From Comamonas testosteroni (lineage in GTDB: Bacteria; Pseudomonadota; Gammaproteobacteria; Burkholderiales; Burkholderiaceae_C): a stretch of 64,000 nt of DNA. Under the pieces are notes generated by a model. That model was given only the letters and a program-made list of their open reading frames with translations, did not search any database and was not told where the DNA came from. A program made the position numbers and the translations under genes. Shown in pieces: positions 25,461-34,213 of the stretch. The stretch covers positions 372,001-436,000 of the forward strand of contig NZ_AWOR01000001.1 in NCBI RefSeq assembly GCF_000761245.1, in the 5' to 3' direction. Each line of letters begins with the position of its first letter. Within the stretch, counting starts at the first letter, position 1.

Positions 25461-25636
25461 GGCGCGCCCCAGCAAAGGGGCCGTGAGCAAGGCCTGGGCG
25501 GCCCCAACCGCCCCCGCAGCGAGGCTGTCGCCCCCCTCCGTCCCCCTCTGTCCCCCTCGCATACTGCGAAGCACGTAGAGAGAGGGGCGCCCGAGAGGGG
25601 TGCCTTGCTAGGGAGGGCGCGTAGCGCCTCAGGGGG
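25461..25636 (-). repeat. Intergenic repeat family A, copy 6 (long form)
   Basis: On the minus strand it starts CCCCCTGAGGCGCTACGCGC, 8 nt after the stop codon of the binding-protein gene, and has GCCCTCCCT and GGGGGGCGACAGCCTCGCTG with a GCGGGGGCGG block. An insertion with CTACGTGCTTCGCAGTATGC makes it about 175 bp. It fills the spacer to the convergent LysE gene. Confidence 0.7.
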
Positions 25637-25640
25637 TAAT

Positions 25641-25661
25641 GCCCTATCCCCAGGATAGGGC
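25641..25661. other. Hairpin across the stop codon of the peptide-binding-protein gene
   Basis: GCCCTATCC and GGATAGGGC form a perfect 9-bp inverted repeat with a 3-nt loop; the TAG stop lies inside one arm. There is no T run on either side. Confidence 0.6.
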
Positions 25662-27131
25662 AGACAAGTCATTCACAAACACCGGCATGTCCTTCCACAG
25701 CCCGCGCAGCTGCTTGTTCGCCACGGTCACCCACTGCGGGGTGTAGAGAAAGCCGTGTACCGAATCATGCGCCAGCAGGCGCTGTGCATCGCCAAGCAGG
25801 CGTGCGCGGTCGGCGGGGCGCGGTGTGTGCTTGATCTTGTCGAAAAGTTCGTTGAATTCCTGGGACTGGTAGCCCCAGTAGTAATCGGGCTTGGCAAAGT
25901 TGCCCAGATCAAACGGCTCCACATGCGAGATGATGGTCAGGTCGTAGTTCTTGTTGGTGTAGGTGCCCGACAGCCACTGTGCCCATTCCACATTCTGCAG
26001 CTTGAGCTGGATACCGATCTTGGCCAGCTGGGCTGCAATCAGCTCACCGCCTTGGCGCGCATAGGGCGCTGGCGGCAGCGTCATGGTCAGCGTCAGCGGG
26101 GTCTTGACGCCCGCTTCAGCCATCAGAGCCTTGGCTTTTTCCAGGTCAAAGGGGTTGACGCCGGTGGTGTCCACATAGCCAAAGGCGGTGGGCACATAGT
26201 AGCTGCCGATGGGCACGCCATAGCCATCGGCGGCACCGGCAATCACGGCCTTGCGATCGATGGCGGCGGCAATGGCACGGCGCACGCGAATATCGCTGAG
26301 CGGCTTTCGCGCATTGTTGATGGCCAAAATGGTCTTGGCGCGCGAGTTGCTCACCACCACCTGAAAGCGGGCATTGGCCTTGAACTGAGGCACGCTGCGT
26401 GGCGAGACGCGCGGGAAGGCATCGACATCGCCGGCCAGCAGGGCTGCAACCTGTGCTGCGGGGTCGGGAATGAAGCGGAACACGGCGCGCTTGATGCGGA
26501 TGCTCTGTGCCGAGCGATAGTCGGGCAAGGCGGTCAGCGTGACCGATGCACCCTTGGCCCAGGCCGCCAGCTTGTAGGGGCCGGTGCCCACGGGCTTGCT
26601 GGCGTTGGTGGCGGCGCTCTTGGGCTCGACAATGATGGAGGTTGCCTGACCCATCATGAACAGAAAGTCGGGATCGATCTCCTGGTTGGTCAGCACCACC
26701 GTATGCGCGTCGGCGACCTTGGTGCTCAGATTGGCAAAGGTGCGCTTGTCCTTGTTGGTGCTCTTGTCGGCGGCTGCGCGGTCGAACGAGAACTTGACGG
26801 CGGCAGCGTTGAAGGGCTCGCCGTTCTGGAACTTCACATCCTTGCGCAGGCGAAAGGTATAGGTCTTGAGATCGGACGAGACTTCCCAGCTTTCGGCCAG
26901 CAGAGGCGAGACGCTGCCGTCGGAGTTGATTCTGGTCAGCGTCTCAAACACGTTGTAGAGCACGACTTCGGCAATCGAGGAAGCCGCCCCGGCCGTGGGG
27001 TCCAGTCCTGGCGGCTCCAGCGTCATGGCCAGCGTGACGCTGTCTTTCTTGGCCTGGGCCATGGCAGGCCAGGCAGCGAACAAGGGCAAGCTGGCAGCCG
27101 AGCTGGCCAGCAAGGAGCGGCGATTGAGCAT
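25644..27131 (-). CDS. Peptide/nickel-type ABC transporter substrate-binding protein (SBP family 5)
   Basis: This 495-residue periplasmic binding protein is related to DppA/OppA. The N-terminus MLNRRSLLASSAASLPLFAAW has a twin-arginine followed by a hydrophobic stretch ending in AMAQA, so export by Tat or Sec is possible. The family blocks ADSWEV-like AESWEVSSDLKTYTFRLRKDVKFQNGEPF and VGTGPYKLAAW are present. The ATG at 27131 is preceded by GGAGAC; 20 upstream in-frame codons look non-coding. It is the last gene of the transporter cluster, 171 nt after the second ATPase gene. Specificity (dipeptide, oligopeptide or other) cannot be read from sequence. Confidence 0.9.
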   Translation of the reverse strand: MLNRRSLLASSAASLPLFAAWPAMAQAKKDSVTLAMTLEPPGLDPTAGAASSIAEVVLYNVFETLTRINSDGSVSPLLAESWEVSSDLKTYTFRLRKDVKFQNGEPFNAAAVKFSFDRAAADKSTNKDKRTFANLSTKVADAHTVVLTNQEIDPDFLFMMGQATSIIVEPKSAATNASKPVGTGPYKLAAWAKGASVTLTALPDYRSAQSIRIKRAVFRFIPDPAAQVAALLAGDVDAFPRVSPRSVPQFKANARFQVVVSNSRAKTILAINNARKPLSDIRVRRAIAAAIDRKAVIAGAADGYGVPIGSYYVPTAFGYVDTTGVNPFDLEKAKALMAEAGVKTPLTLTMTLPPAPYARQGGELIAAQLAKIGIQLKLQNVEWAQWLSGTYTNKNYDLTIISHVEPFDLGNFAKPDYYWGYQSQEFNELFDKIKHTPRPADRARLLGDAQRLLAHDSVHGFLYTPQWVTVANKQLRGLWKDMPVFVNDLSALSWG

Positions 27132-27302
27132 CAACAAAGTCTCCGATGGGGGGGCTGGCCGCATGGGGCCATCAAAAGCGCTGCAAGTCATCGCGGGAAG
27201 CGGACTTGTTTCATATGCGTTTTTACACCAGTCGGAGCAGTCTTTGCTGTGGTCGCCGGCATATCGCTGCTGCGAGTGTGAACAACGGTTTGCCGGCCCG
27301 GT

Positions 27303-28133
27303 TCAGATGACTCGCGGTGCAGCCTTGACCAAGGCCTGGGTATAGGGGTGCTCGGGGGCGGAGAACAGCTTGCGCGGTGTGCCGCGCTCCACCACTTCAC
27401 CCTGATGGAGCACGATGACCTGATCGCAGACATGCTGGACCACGGCCAGGTCATGGCTGATGAACAGATAGGACAGGCCCAGCTCGCGTTGCAAGTCCTG
27501 CATGAGATTGAGCACCTGGGCCTGCACCGAGACATCGAGCGCACTGACCGGCTCGTCGGCCACGATCAGGCGGGGGCGGGTAATCAGAGCGCGGGCAATG
27601 GCAATGCGCTGGCGTTGGCCGCCGGAGAACTCGTGCGGATATTTGTCGGCGTCCTGTACGCGCAGACCCACCTGGTCAAGCACGCTGATCACCTGCTGGC
27701 GCCTGGCAGGGCGACTGAGCTTTTCATGAGTCGTTCCCAAAGGCTCGCTGACGATGGCCTCCACTGTCATGCGCGGGTCCAGCGATCCATAGGGGTCCTG
27801 AAACACCATCTGGAAGTCGCGCCGCGCGGCGCGCAGCTCCTGTTCGGGGAGACGGTGCAGATTGCGGCCCAGCAGTTCCACCCAGCCTTCGCTGGGACGG
27901 TCCAGCGCCATGACCAGGCGCGCCAGTGTGGACTTGCCGGAACCCGATTCGCCGACCACGCCCAGGCTTTGCCCCGCCTGCAATTCAAAGCTCACGCCGC
28001 GCAGTGCCTGCAGCGGCTCGGGCTTGTGCCACAGCGATGTACGGGGGCGTGAATATGCGCGTTTCAGGCCGCTAACCCTCAGCAAGAGTGCACCGCTGGT
28101 TCCTGTTTCAGAAGTTTCGGCCGGCTCGATCAT
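27303..28133 (-). CDS. Dipeptide/oligopeptide ABC transporter ATPase (DppF-like)
   Basis: This 276-residue ATPase has Walker A GESGSGKST, signature FSGGQRQR, Walker B LIVADEP and SALDVSVQAQVLNLMQDL, which is typical of Dpp/Opp ATPases. It ends soon after the H-loop (LFISHDLAVVQHVC) and lacks most of the C-terminal oligo_HPY extension seen in DppD, so it is at the short end of the family. Its ATG overlaps the stop of the preceding ATPase gene by 4 nt. It works with the DppD-like subunit as an ATPase heterodimer. Confidence 0.92.
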   Translation of the reverse strand: MIEPAETSETGTSGALLLRVSGLKRAYSRPRTSLWHKPEPLQALRGVSFELQAGQSLGVVGESGSGKSTLARLVMALDRPSEGWVELLGRNLHRLPEQELRAARRDFQMVFQDPYGSLDPRMTVEAIVSEPLGTTHEKLSRPARRQQVISVLDQVGLRVQDADKYPHEFSGGQRQRIAIARALITRPRLIVADEPVSALDVSVQAQVLNLMQDLQRELGLSYLFISHDLAVVQHVCDQVIVLHQGEVVERGTPRKLFSAPEHPYTQALVKAAPRVI

Positions 28134-29158
28134 GTCCTTGCTCCTGCCGTCAGCACCTGTTCATACAGGCAGCGTGCCACATGGGGCTGGCGCCAGGAAG
28201 CAAGAGAGGCCGGTGCCGCCATGCTGGGCTGGTGCAGCGTGCGAGGCTGGGGGCGCTGCACATAGCACTCGTCCTGAGTATGGGCGCAGCGGCCCGCAAA
28301 CGGGCAGCCTGCGGGCAGGTCCACGAGCTCCGGCACGGCTCCGGCAATCGTGGGCAGATGGGCTGCGCCTTCTGCGGCGTGGAGTTGCGGGCGTGCAGCA
28401 AACAGGCCGCGCGTATAGGGGTGGGCGCGCCTGGCGAACACGGCTTCCGTCATGCCGGATTCGACCACGGTGCCGCCATACATGACCAGCAACTGCTCCG
28501 CATTCTGGGCAATCACGCCCAGATCATGGCTGATGAGAACCAGCGCCATGGAATGCTCGGCCACCAGCTCCTGCAGCAGATCCAGAATGCGCTGCTGAAC
28601 TGTCACATCCAGGGCTGTGGTGGGCTCGTCGGCCACCAGTAGATCGGGGCCGCAGGCCAGAGCCATGGCAATCATGATGCGCTGGCGCTGGCCGCCGGAG
28701 AACTGGTGTGGATATTCATCGAGCCGCTGTGCAGCCTGCGCAATGCCCACCCTCTCCAGCAGCTCGGTGGCGCGGGCGCGGGCCTGGGCGCGGCTCATTC
28801 CCAGATGAAGCCGCAGCGGCTCTGCCACCTGGCGGCCGATGCTGTGCACGGGGTTGAGGGCACTCATGGGTTCCTGAAACACCATGGCCATGCGGTTGCC
28901 GCGCAGGGCGCAGAGCTGGCGCTCGCTCAGACCCAGCAGCTCCTGGCCGTCCAGCTGGATGCTGCCGTCCACTTGCGCGTGCTCGGGCAGCAGGCCCATC
29001 AGCGCCAGTGCCGTCAGCGATTTGCCGCAGCCCGATTCGCCGATCAGGCCCAGTGTGGCGCCGCGCTCCAGCGTAAAGCTCACATCGCGCACGGCCTGGG
29101 CGCGGCCGCGATGGGTCTGCAGATTGATGGTGAGACCTGAGACTTCAAGCAAAGCCAT
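28130..29158 (-). CDS. Dipeptide/oligopeptide ABC transporter ATPase (DppD-like)
   Basis: This 342-residue ATPase has Walker A GESGCGKS, signature FSGGQRQR, Walker B LLVADEPTTALDV and H-loop LISHDLGVIAQ. The C-terminal oligo_HPY region is present: LFAARPQLHAAEG, then LPAGCPFAGRCAHTQDEC with closely spaced cysteines that bind an Fe-S cluster in related proteins. It begins 6 nt after the upstream permease gene and overlaps the DppF-like gene, so it is part of one operon. Confidence 0.93.
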   Translation of the reverse strand: MALLEVSGLTINLQTHRGRAQAVRDVSFTLERGATLGLIGESGCGKSLTALALMGLLPEHAQVDGSIQLDGQELLGLSERQLCALRGNRMAMVFQEPMSALNPVHSIGRQVAEPLRLHLGMSRAQARARATELLERVGIAQAAQRLDEYPHQFSGGQRQRIMIAMALACGPDLLVADEPTTALDVTVQQRILDLLQELVAEHSMALVLISHDLGVIAQNAEQLLVMYGGTVVESGMTEAVFARRAHPYTRGLFAARPQLHAAEGAAHLPTIAGAVPELVDLPAGCPFAGRCAHTQDECYVQRPQPRTLHQPSMAAPASLASWRQPHVARCLYEQVLTAGART

Positions 29159-29164
29159 GGTGAT

Positions 29165-30079
29165 TCAACGCTCGCGTGTCAGTCGGGGGTCCAGCAGGTC
29201 GCGCAGACCGTCGCCCAGCAGGTTCAGACCCAGCACCGACAAGGCGATTGCCAGGCCGGGCCAGACGGCCAGCAGCGGCGCCTGGAACATCAGGGTCTGG
29301 GCTTCGCTGAGCATGCGCCCCCAGGATGGCTGGGGCGGCTGCGTGCCCAGCCCCAGATAGGATAGGGCGGCCTCGGCCAGAATGGCCAGCGCAAACTGGA
29401 TGGTAGCCTGCACGACCAGCACGGCAGCAATATTGGGCAGCACATGCTGCAAAGTGATGGCACTGCGGCTTTTGCCGCAGGCGCGCGCGGCCAGCACGTA
29501 GTCGCGGGCCCAGATGGCATTGGCCGAGGCGCGGGTGATGCGCGCAAAGGTGGGGATGTTGAAGATGCCGATGGCAATGATGGCATTGACCATGCCGGCT
29601 CCAAACACGGCTGTGAGCATGATGGCCGAGAGCAGGGCTGGAAAGGCAAAGGTGAAGTCCGCCAGCCGCATGATGATTTCTTCCACCCAGCCACGGCGTG
29701 CGGCGGCGACCAGGCCCAGCAGCACGCCCAGCACCAGTCCTATGCCCACGGCAATCAGGCCCACGGCAATCGAGGCGCGCGCACCGACCAAAATCTGCGA
29801 GGCCGTGTCGCGCCCGAAGGCGTCGGTGCCCAGCCAATGCTGGCTGCTGCTGGCCTGCAGGGCGGCGTCCATGTCCACTTCATGGGCCGAGCCCGGCGTC
29901 CAGACAAAAGACAGCAGCGCGGCGGCAATCAGCAAGGTCGTTAGCAGGGTGCCGAGCACAAAGCTGCGGTGCTGCAGGGCGCGCCGGCCAAAGCCTTGGG
30001 GCTGTGCACGCGTGAAGGCGCGTGTCGGGTAGTTGGGCACGCTGGCGCGAGTATCGGTCTGCCTGCTCATATTGCTCAT
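29165..30079 (-). CDS. Dipeptide/oligopeptide ABC transporter permease (DppC-like)
   Basis: This 304-residue permease has an N-terminal cytoplasmic tail, a first helix FVLGTLLTTLLIAAALLSFVW, then the family motif HWLGTDAFGRDTASQILVGARASI and about five more helices. The EAA loop is VLAARACGKSRSAITLQHVLPN. The ATG at 30079 overlaps the stop of the upstream permease gene (ATGA); a second ATG three codons later is possible. The open frame continues far upstream on the same strand but there it only shadows the other permease gene. Confidence 0.92.
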   Translation of the reverse strand: MSNMSRQTDTRASVPNYPTRAFTRAQPQGFGRRALQHRSFVLGTLLTTLLIAAALLSFVWTPGSAHEVDMDAALQASSSQHWLGTDAFGRDTASQILVGARASIAVGLIAVGIGLVLGVLLGLVAAARRGWVEEIIMRLADFTFAFPALLSAIMLTAVFGAGMVNAIIAIGIFNIPTFARITRASANAIWARDYVLAARACGKSRSAITLQHVLPNIAAVLVVQATIQFALAILAEAALSYLGLGTQPPQPSWGRMLSEAQTLMFQAPLLAVWPGLAIALSVLGLNLLGDGLRDLLDPRLTRER

Positions 30080-31038
30080 ATATCGCCGGCCTTGATGCGG
30101 GGGTCGATGGCGGCATAAAGCACGTCGACGACAAAGTTCACCACCACCACCATGGCGGCCAGCAGCAGCACGCAGTTGCGCACCACGATCACATCGCGGT
30201 TGGAAATGGATTGAAAGATCAGCCGGCCCAGGCCCGGCAGATAGAACACGTTCTCCACCACGATGGTGCCTGCCAGCAGGTTGGCGAACTGCAGGCCCAT
30301 GACGGTGACCACGGGAATCATGGCGTTGCGCAGCACATGACGCCAGAGCGCCGCGCCGCGTGACAGCCCCTTGGCGCGGGCCGTGCGCACAAAGTCCTCG
30401 CGCAGCACCTCCAGCACCGCAGAGCGGGTGATGCGCGCCAGGATGGCGGCCTGCACCACGGCCAGCGCAACGGCAGGCAGCAGCAGTGCCTGCAGCGCGG
30501 GCCAGAAGCCGCCGCCGGCCTCCTCGCTCCAGCCCGGAAAGCCGCCGGCCGAGAACCATTGCAGCTTGACCGAGAACAGCAGGATCAAAAGAATCGCAAA
30601 CCAGAAATTGGGAATGGCAATGCCGATCTGGGCCAGACCCATGAGGCCCACATCGCCCCAGCGTTTGTGGTTGGCGGCCGCAAACACTCCCGCAGCAATG
30701 GCCAGCACGGCGGTGATGCACATGGCCATGATGGCCAGCGGCACGGTGACCGCAAGGCGTTCCCAGACCAGCTCGGCCACGGGCGAGCCATAGACGTAGC
30801 TCTCGCCCATGTCGCCGTGCAGCAGGCCGCCAATCCACTGCCAGTAGCGCGTCAGCGCGGGCTGGTCCAGGCCCAGTTGCTGAACCATGGCCGCCACGGC
30901 CTCAGGCTCGGCATCGGGGCCCATGAGCATCTGGGCTGCATCGCCGGGCAGGACTTCCAGCACGGCAAAAACCACGATGGAGGCACCGATCAATGTGGCG
31001 ATCAGCGTGAGCAGGCGTTTGAGCAAGAAGATGCTCAT
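30076..31038 (-). CDS. Dipeptide/oligopeptide ABC transporter permease (DppB-like)
   Basis: This 320-residue permease starts MSIFLLKRLLTLIATLIGASIVVFAVLEVLPGDAA, the standard N-terminal helix of DppB/OppB. QLGLDQPALTRYWQWIGGLLHGDMGESYVYG follows, as in the family. The EAA loop is FVRTARAKGLSRGAALWRHVLRNAM. It is the first gene of a five-gene minus-strand operon ordered permease-permease-ATPase-ATPase-binding protein. The upstream in-frame extension lies over the divergent ferredoxin gene and is rejected. Confidence 0.92.
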   Translation of the reverse strand: MSIFLLKRLLTLIATLIGASIVVFAVLEVLPGDAAQMLMGPDAEPEAVAAMVQQLGLDQPALTRYWQWIGGLLHGDMGESYVYGSPVAELVWERLAVTVPLAIMAMCITAVLAIAAGVFAAANHKRWGDVGLMGLAQIGIAIPNFWFAILLILLFSVKLQWFSAGGFPGWSEEAGGGFWPALQALLLPAVALAVVQAAILARITRSAVLEVLREDFVRTARAKGLSRGAALWRHVLRNAMIPVVTVMGLQFANLLAGTIVVENVFYLPGLGRLIFQSISNRDVIVVRNCVLLLAAMVVVVNFVVDVLYAAIDPRIKAGDI

Positions 31039-31063
31039 GGCGTGGGGCGTTGTTTCATCGTGA

Positions 31064-31474
<411 letters not shown>

Positions 31475-31510
31475 GGCCTTTTGAGTCTGAATTCCTTGTA
31501 TATCAAGCGC
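31475..31510. repeat. AT-richer intergenic repeat family B, copy 5
   Basis: TTTTGAGTCTGAATTC, also found after aspS, is followed by ATATCAAGCGCAAATAGCT. It leads directly into the terminator behind the ferredoxin gene. Confidence 0.5.
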
Positions 31511-31540
31511 AAATAGCTCCTTATTCAGGAGCTATTTTTC
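31511..31540 (+). terminator. Terminator after the ferredoxin gene
   Basis: AAATAGCTCC pairs with GGAGCTATTT across a 7-nt loop and continues into a T run. Because the left flank is A-rich it may also serve the convergent pth gene, which ends 15 nt further on. Confidence 0.85.
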
Positions 31541-31554
31541 ATTCTGCCTCGGGT

Positions 31555-32193
31555 TCAGGCTTCGCCAGCTGCGGGCTGGGCAGCATCGGGCGCAGGCTTG
31601 CGGGGTGGCTTGGGGCGCGGTGCCTTGGTGGTGTGGATGGCGAGAGTGGCCTTGTCCATCTGGCCGGCCACCATATCGGGCCAGGCCTTGAGCGAATGTG
31701 CGATGGCGTCTTCGATCAGCTTGAGCTGGTCGGGGGCCGGCTTTTTGAGCACCCAGCTGGCGACCTCGCCCTTGTGGCCGGGGTGGCCGATGCCCACGCG
31801 CAGACGCCAGTAATTGGGCGAACCCAGCTGGGCATGGATGTCGCGCAAGCCGTTGTGGCCGCCATGGCTGCCGCCGAGCTTGAGCTTGACCACGCCGGGC
31901 TCGAAGTCCAGCTCGTCATGCACGACCAGGATTTCCTCGGGCTGGATCTTGAAGAAGCGCGCCAGTGCGCCGACCGACTTGCCCGAGAGATTCATGAAGG
32001 TCTGCGGCTCCAGCAGCCAGATGCTCTGGCCGTGGATGCTGGTGCGTGCCATCAATCCCCAGTAGCTGCGTTCTGGAACCAGACTGACCTTGAGTCCACG
32101 CGCCAGCGCATCAATCCACCAGAAGCCGGCATTGTGCCGGGTGTCTTCATATTCAGGGCCAGGATTGCCGAGGCCGACAAACAGTTTGATCAT
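31555..32193 (-). CDS. pth: Peptidyl-tRNA hydrolase
   Basis: This 212-residue enzyme frees tRNA from peptidyl-tRNA released by stalled ribosomes. The N-terminus [26 protein letters not shown] holds the catalytic His in [15 protein letters not shown] and [11 protein letters not shown] are the other conserved blocks, followed by [13 protein letters not shown]. The last about 25 residues are a Pro/Ala/Lys-rich tail beyond the normal length. The start at 32193 is fixed by the family N-terminus; 20 upstream in-frame codons are rejected. It follows rplY but with a strong terminator in between. Confidence 0.95.
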   Translation of the reverse strand: MIKLFVGLGNPGPEYEDTRHNAGFWWIDALARGLKVSLVPERSYWGLMARTSIHGQSIWLLEPQTFMNLSGKSVGALARFFKIQPEEILVVHDELDFEPGVVKLKLGGSHGGHNGLRDIHAQLGSPNYWRLRVGIGHPGHKGEVASWVLKKPAPDQLKLIEDAIAHSLKAWPDMVAGQMDKATLAIHTTKAPRPKPPRKPAPDAAQPAAGEA

Positions 32194-32255
32194 TGCTCGA
32201 TTATCTTCTTGCCAGCAAGGCTGGGCGGACAGGGGCTGTTGTGCATGGGCCAAAG

Positions 32256-32284
32256 AAAAAGCCCACCGAGGTGGGCCTTTTCTT
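32256..32284 (-). terminator. Terminator after rplY
   Basis: On the minus strand AGGCCCACC pairs with GGTGGGCTT and is followed by TTTTTC. It lies 39 nt after the rplY stop and separates rplY from pth. Confidence 0.9.
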
Positions 32285-32322
32285 GGAGTACAGCGGCAGC
32301 CGCCGTACCGAAGTCACAAGAA

Positions 32323-32946
32323 TTACTTCTTGCCCTTCTTGGCGGGAGCAGCTGCGGGAGCAGGTGCAGCGCCTTCGGCAGGAGCCACTTCGGGCAGCTT
32401 GATCGAGATCAGCGAAGGGTTCTTGTTGGCGCCACGCACCACAGCCTTCACGCCGTTGGGCAGCTTCAGAGCTTGCAGGCCCAGCACGGACTTGGAAGTC
32501 AGAGCGCTCAGGTCCACCTTGATGAACTCGGGCAGGTTTGCGGGTTCGCAGATCACTTGCAGCTCGTGCATCAGAGGAGTCACGGTGCAGTTCTCGCCCT
32601 TCACGGCGGGGGATTCAGCAGCGCCTTCGAAGTGCAGGGGCACGTTCATGTGCAGCTTGGTGTTGCCGTCCACGCGTTGGAAGTCGATGTGTTGCACCAG
32701 CTTCTTGTAGGGGTGGAACTGCACGTCGCGCAGCACGACCTTGGTCACTTGACCGTTGATGTCCATGTCCAGGATGCTGGAGTGGAAAGCTTCCTTGTGC
32801 ACAGCGTGCCACAGGGCGTTGTGATCGATTTCGATCAGTTGGGCTTCACCAGCACCGTAGACGATACCGGGGGTCTTGCCCGACAGACGCAGACGGCGGC
32901 TCGCACCCGTACCTTGCTTGGCGCGCTCAGTAGCGACGAATTGCAT
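32323..32946 (-). CDS. rplY: 50S ribosomal protein L25 (general stress protein Ctc type)
   Basis: This 207-residue long-form L25/TL5/Ctc protein binds 5S rRNA. The N-terminal L25 domain includes RAKQGTGASRRLRLSGKTPGIVYG and the C-terminal beta domain LPEFIKVDLSAL. A short Ala/Pro-rich, lysine-ended tail closes it. Order prs-rplY-pth is conserved in proteobacteria. Its upstream spacer holds a stable hairpin. Confidence 0.95.
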   Translation of the reverse strand: MQFVATERAKQGTGASRRLRLSGKTPGIVYGAGEAQLIEIDHNALWHAVHKEAFHSSILDMDINGQVTKVVLRDVQFHPYKKLVQHIDFQRVDGNTKLHMNVPLHFEGAAESPAVKGENCTVTPLMHELQVICEPANLPEFIKVDLSALTSKSVLGLQALKLPNGVKAVVRGANKNPSLISIKLPEVAPAEGAAPAPAAAPAKKGKK

Positions 32947-33050
32947 AACTAACTCCTAGATGGGCGGACCGCGACCAGTCTCGCCCGATTGATAAAAGAA
33001 TCTGCACCTTGCAGCAAGGCCGTGGATTCTTGCGGTGGCCTCGAAACGCT

Positions 33051-33072
33051 CAAACCTCCCGAAGGAGGTTTG
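33051..33072 (-). terminator. Stable UUCG hairpin between prs and rplY
   Basis: On the minus strand CAAACCTCC-TTCG-GGAGGTTTG is a perfect 9-bp stem closed by a C(UUCG)G tetraloop, 31 nt after the prs stop. The following sequence is only weakly T-rich, so partial termination or mRNA stabilisation is more likely than full termination. Confidence 0.55.
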
Positions 33073-33102
33073 CTTGGGCTCAAGGCCGAAAAACCAGAGA
33101 TT

Positions 33103-34062
33103 TTAAGCGGTAAACAGACTGCTCACCGAATCACCTGTGGAAATGCGGTGAATTGTCTCGGCAAACAGGCCGGCCACAGACAGCTGGCGAATCTTGCCGC
33201 ACTGCTGGGCTGCGGGGCTCAGAGGAATGGTGTTGGTCACAACCACTTCGTCCAGAGCGCTGCCGTTGCCGATGCGCTCCAGGGCCGGGCCCGAGAAGAT
33301 GGGGTGCGAGCAGTAGGCGTACACGTTCTTGGCGCCGCGCTGCTTGAGCACTTCGGCGGCCTTCACCAGCGTGCCGGCGGTGTCGATCATGTCGTCCATG
33401 ATCACGCAGTTGCGGCCGTCGATATCGCCGATCACGTGCATGACTTCGGACACGTTCGCCTTGGGGCGACGCTTGTCGATGATGGCCAGATCGCAACCCA
33501 GCTCCTTGGCCAGGGCGCGAGCACGCACCACACCGCCAACGTCGGGGGAGACGACGATCAGGTCTTCGTAGTTCTTCTGACGCAGATCACCCAGCAGCAC
33601 AGGGGTGGCGTAGATGTTGTCCACGGGGATGTCGAAGAAGCCCTGGATCTGGTCGGCGTGCAGGTCCATGGTCAGCACGCGCTCGACACCTACGGCCTGC
33701 AGCATGTTGGCCACCACCTTGGCGGTGATGGGCACGCGGCTGGAGCGGGGGCGGCGATCCTGACGGGCATAGCCGAAGTAGGGGATCACGGCGCAGATGC
33801 GCTCGGCCGATGCGCGCTTGAGGGCATCGACCATGACCAGCAACTCCATCAGGTTGTCGTTGGTCGGAGCGCAGGTGGACTGAACCACGAAAACGTCGCG
33901 GGCGCGAACGTTCTGCTTGATCTCGACCGCGACTTCTCCATCGGAGAAACGGCCAACGTCAGCAGCACCAAGAGAGGTGCCGAGGTGCTTAACAATCTCT
34001 TCGGCCATGCCAGCATTGGCATTGCCTGTGAAGACCATGAAATCAGAGTGATGTGAATGCAT
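33103..34062 (-). CDS. prs: Ribose-phosphate pyrophosphokinase (PRPP synthetase)
   Basis: This 319-residue enzyme makes PRPP from ribose-5-phosphate and ATP for nucleotides, His, Trp and NAD. Visible motifs are [21 protein letters not shown] (ATP/regulatory region), [17 protein letters not shown] with the catalytic loop, [14 protein letters not shown] and the PRPP-binding [13 protein letters not shown]. Length is normal for class I. It lies downstream of tRNA-Gln and ispE, the usual order in beta- and gammaproteobacteria, and may be transcribed through the tRNA. Confidence 0.96.
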   Translation of the reverse strand: MHSHHSDFMVFTGNANAGMAEEIVKHLGTSLGAADVGRFSDGEVAVEIKQNVRARDVFVVQSTCAPTNDNLMELLVMVDALKRASAERICAVIPYFGYARQDRRPRSSRVPITAKVVANMLQAVGVERVLTMDLHADQIQGFFDIPVDNIYATPVLLGDLRQKNYEDLIVVSPDVGGVVRARALAKELGCDLAIIDKRRPKANVSEVMHVIGDIDGRNCVIMDDMIDTAGTLVKAAEVLKQRGAKNVYAYCSHPIFSGPALERIGNGSALDEVVVTNTIPLSPAAQQCGKIRQLSVAGLFAETIHRISTGDSVSSLFTA

Positions 34063-34106
34063 TGTGCGTCCCAGTGCTGTGGGTTGCTATGACGCAAGAA
34101 GATGTT

Positions 34107-34183
34107 TGGCAGGGGAAGAAGGATTCGAACCTTCGCATGCCGGAATCAAAATCCGGTGCCTTAACCAACTTGGCGACTCCCCT
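34107..34183 (-). tRNA. tRNA-Gln (TTG)
   Basis: The 77-nt minus-strand sequence folds as a cloverleaf with acceptor AGGGGAG/TTCCCCT, D-arm GCCAAGTTGGTTAAGGC, anticodon loop TTTTGAT giving anticodon TTG, T-arm GGTTCGAATCC and an encoded CCA end. It lies between ispE and prs, the conserved place for tRNA-Gln. Confidence 0.95.
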
Positions 34184-34213
34184 ACACAGGCCTTTTGTCG
34201 AAGACAAACAGCC

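Noticed and set aside
29165..30838. 557-codon frame suggesting a long fused permease
   Set aside because: Only the last 304 codons encode the DppC-like protein; the earlier part runs out of frame through the DppB-like gene, which has its own clear translation.
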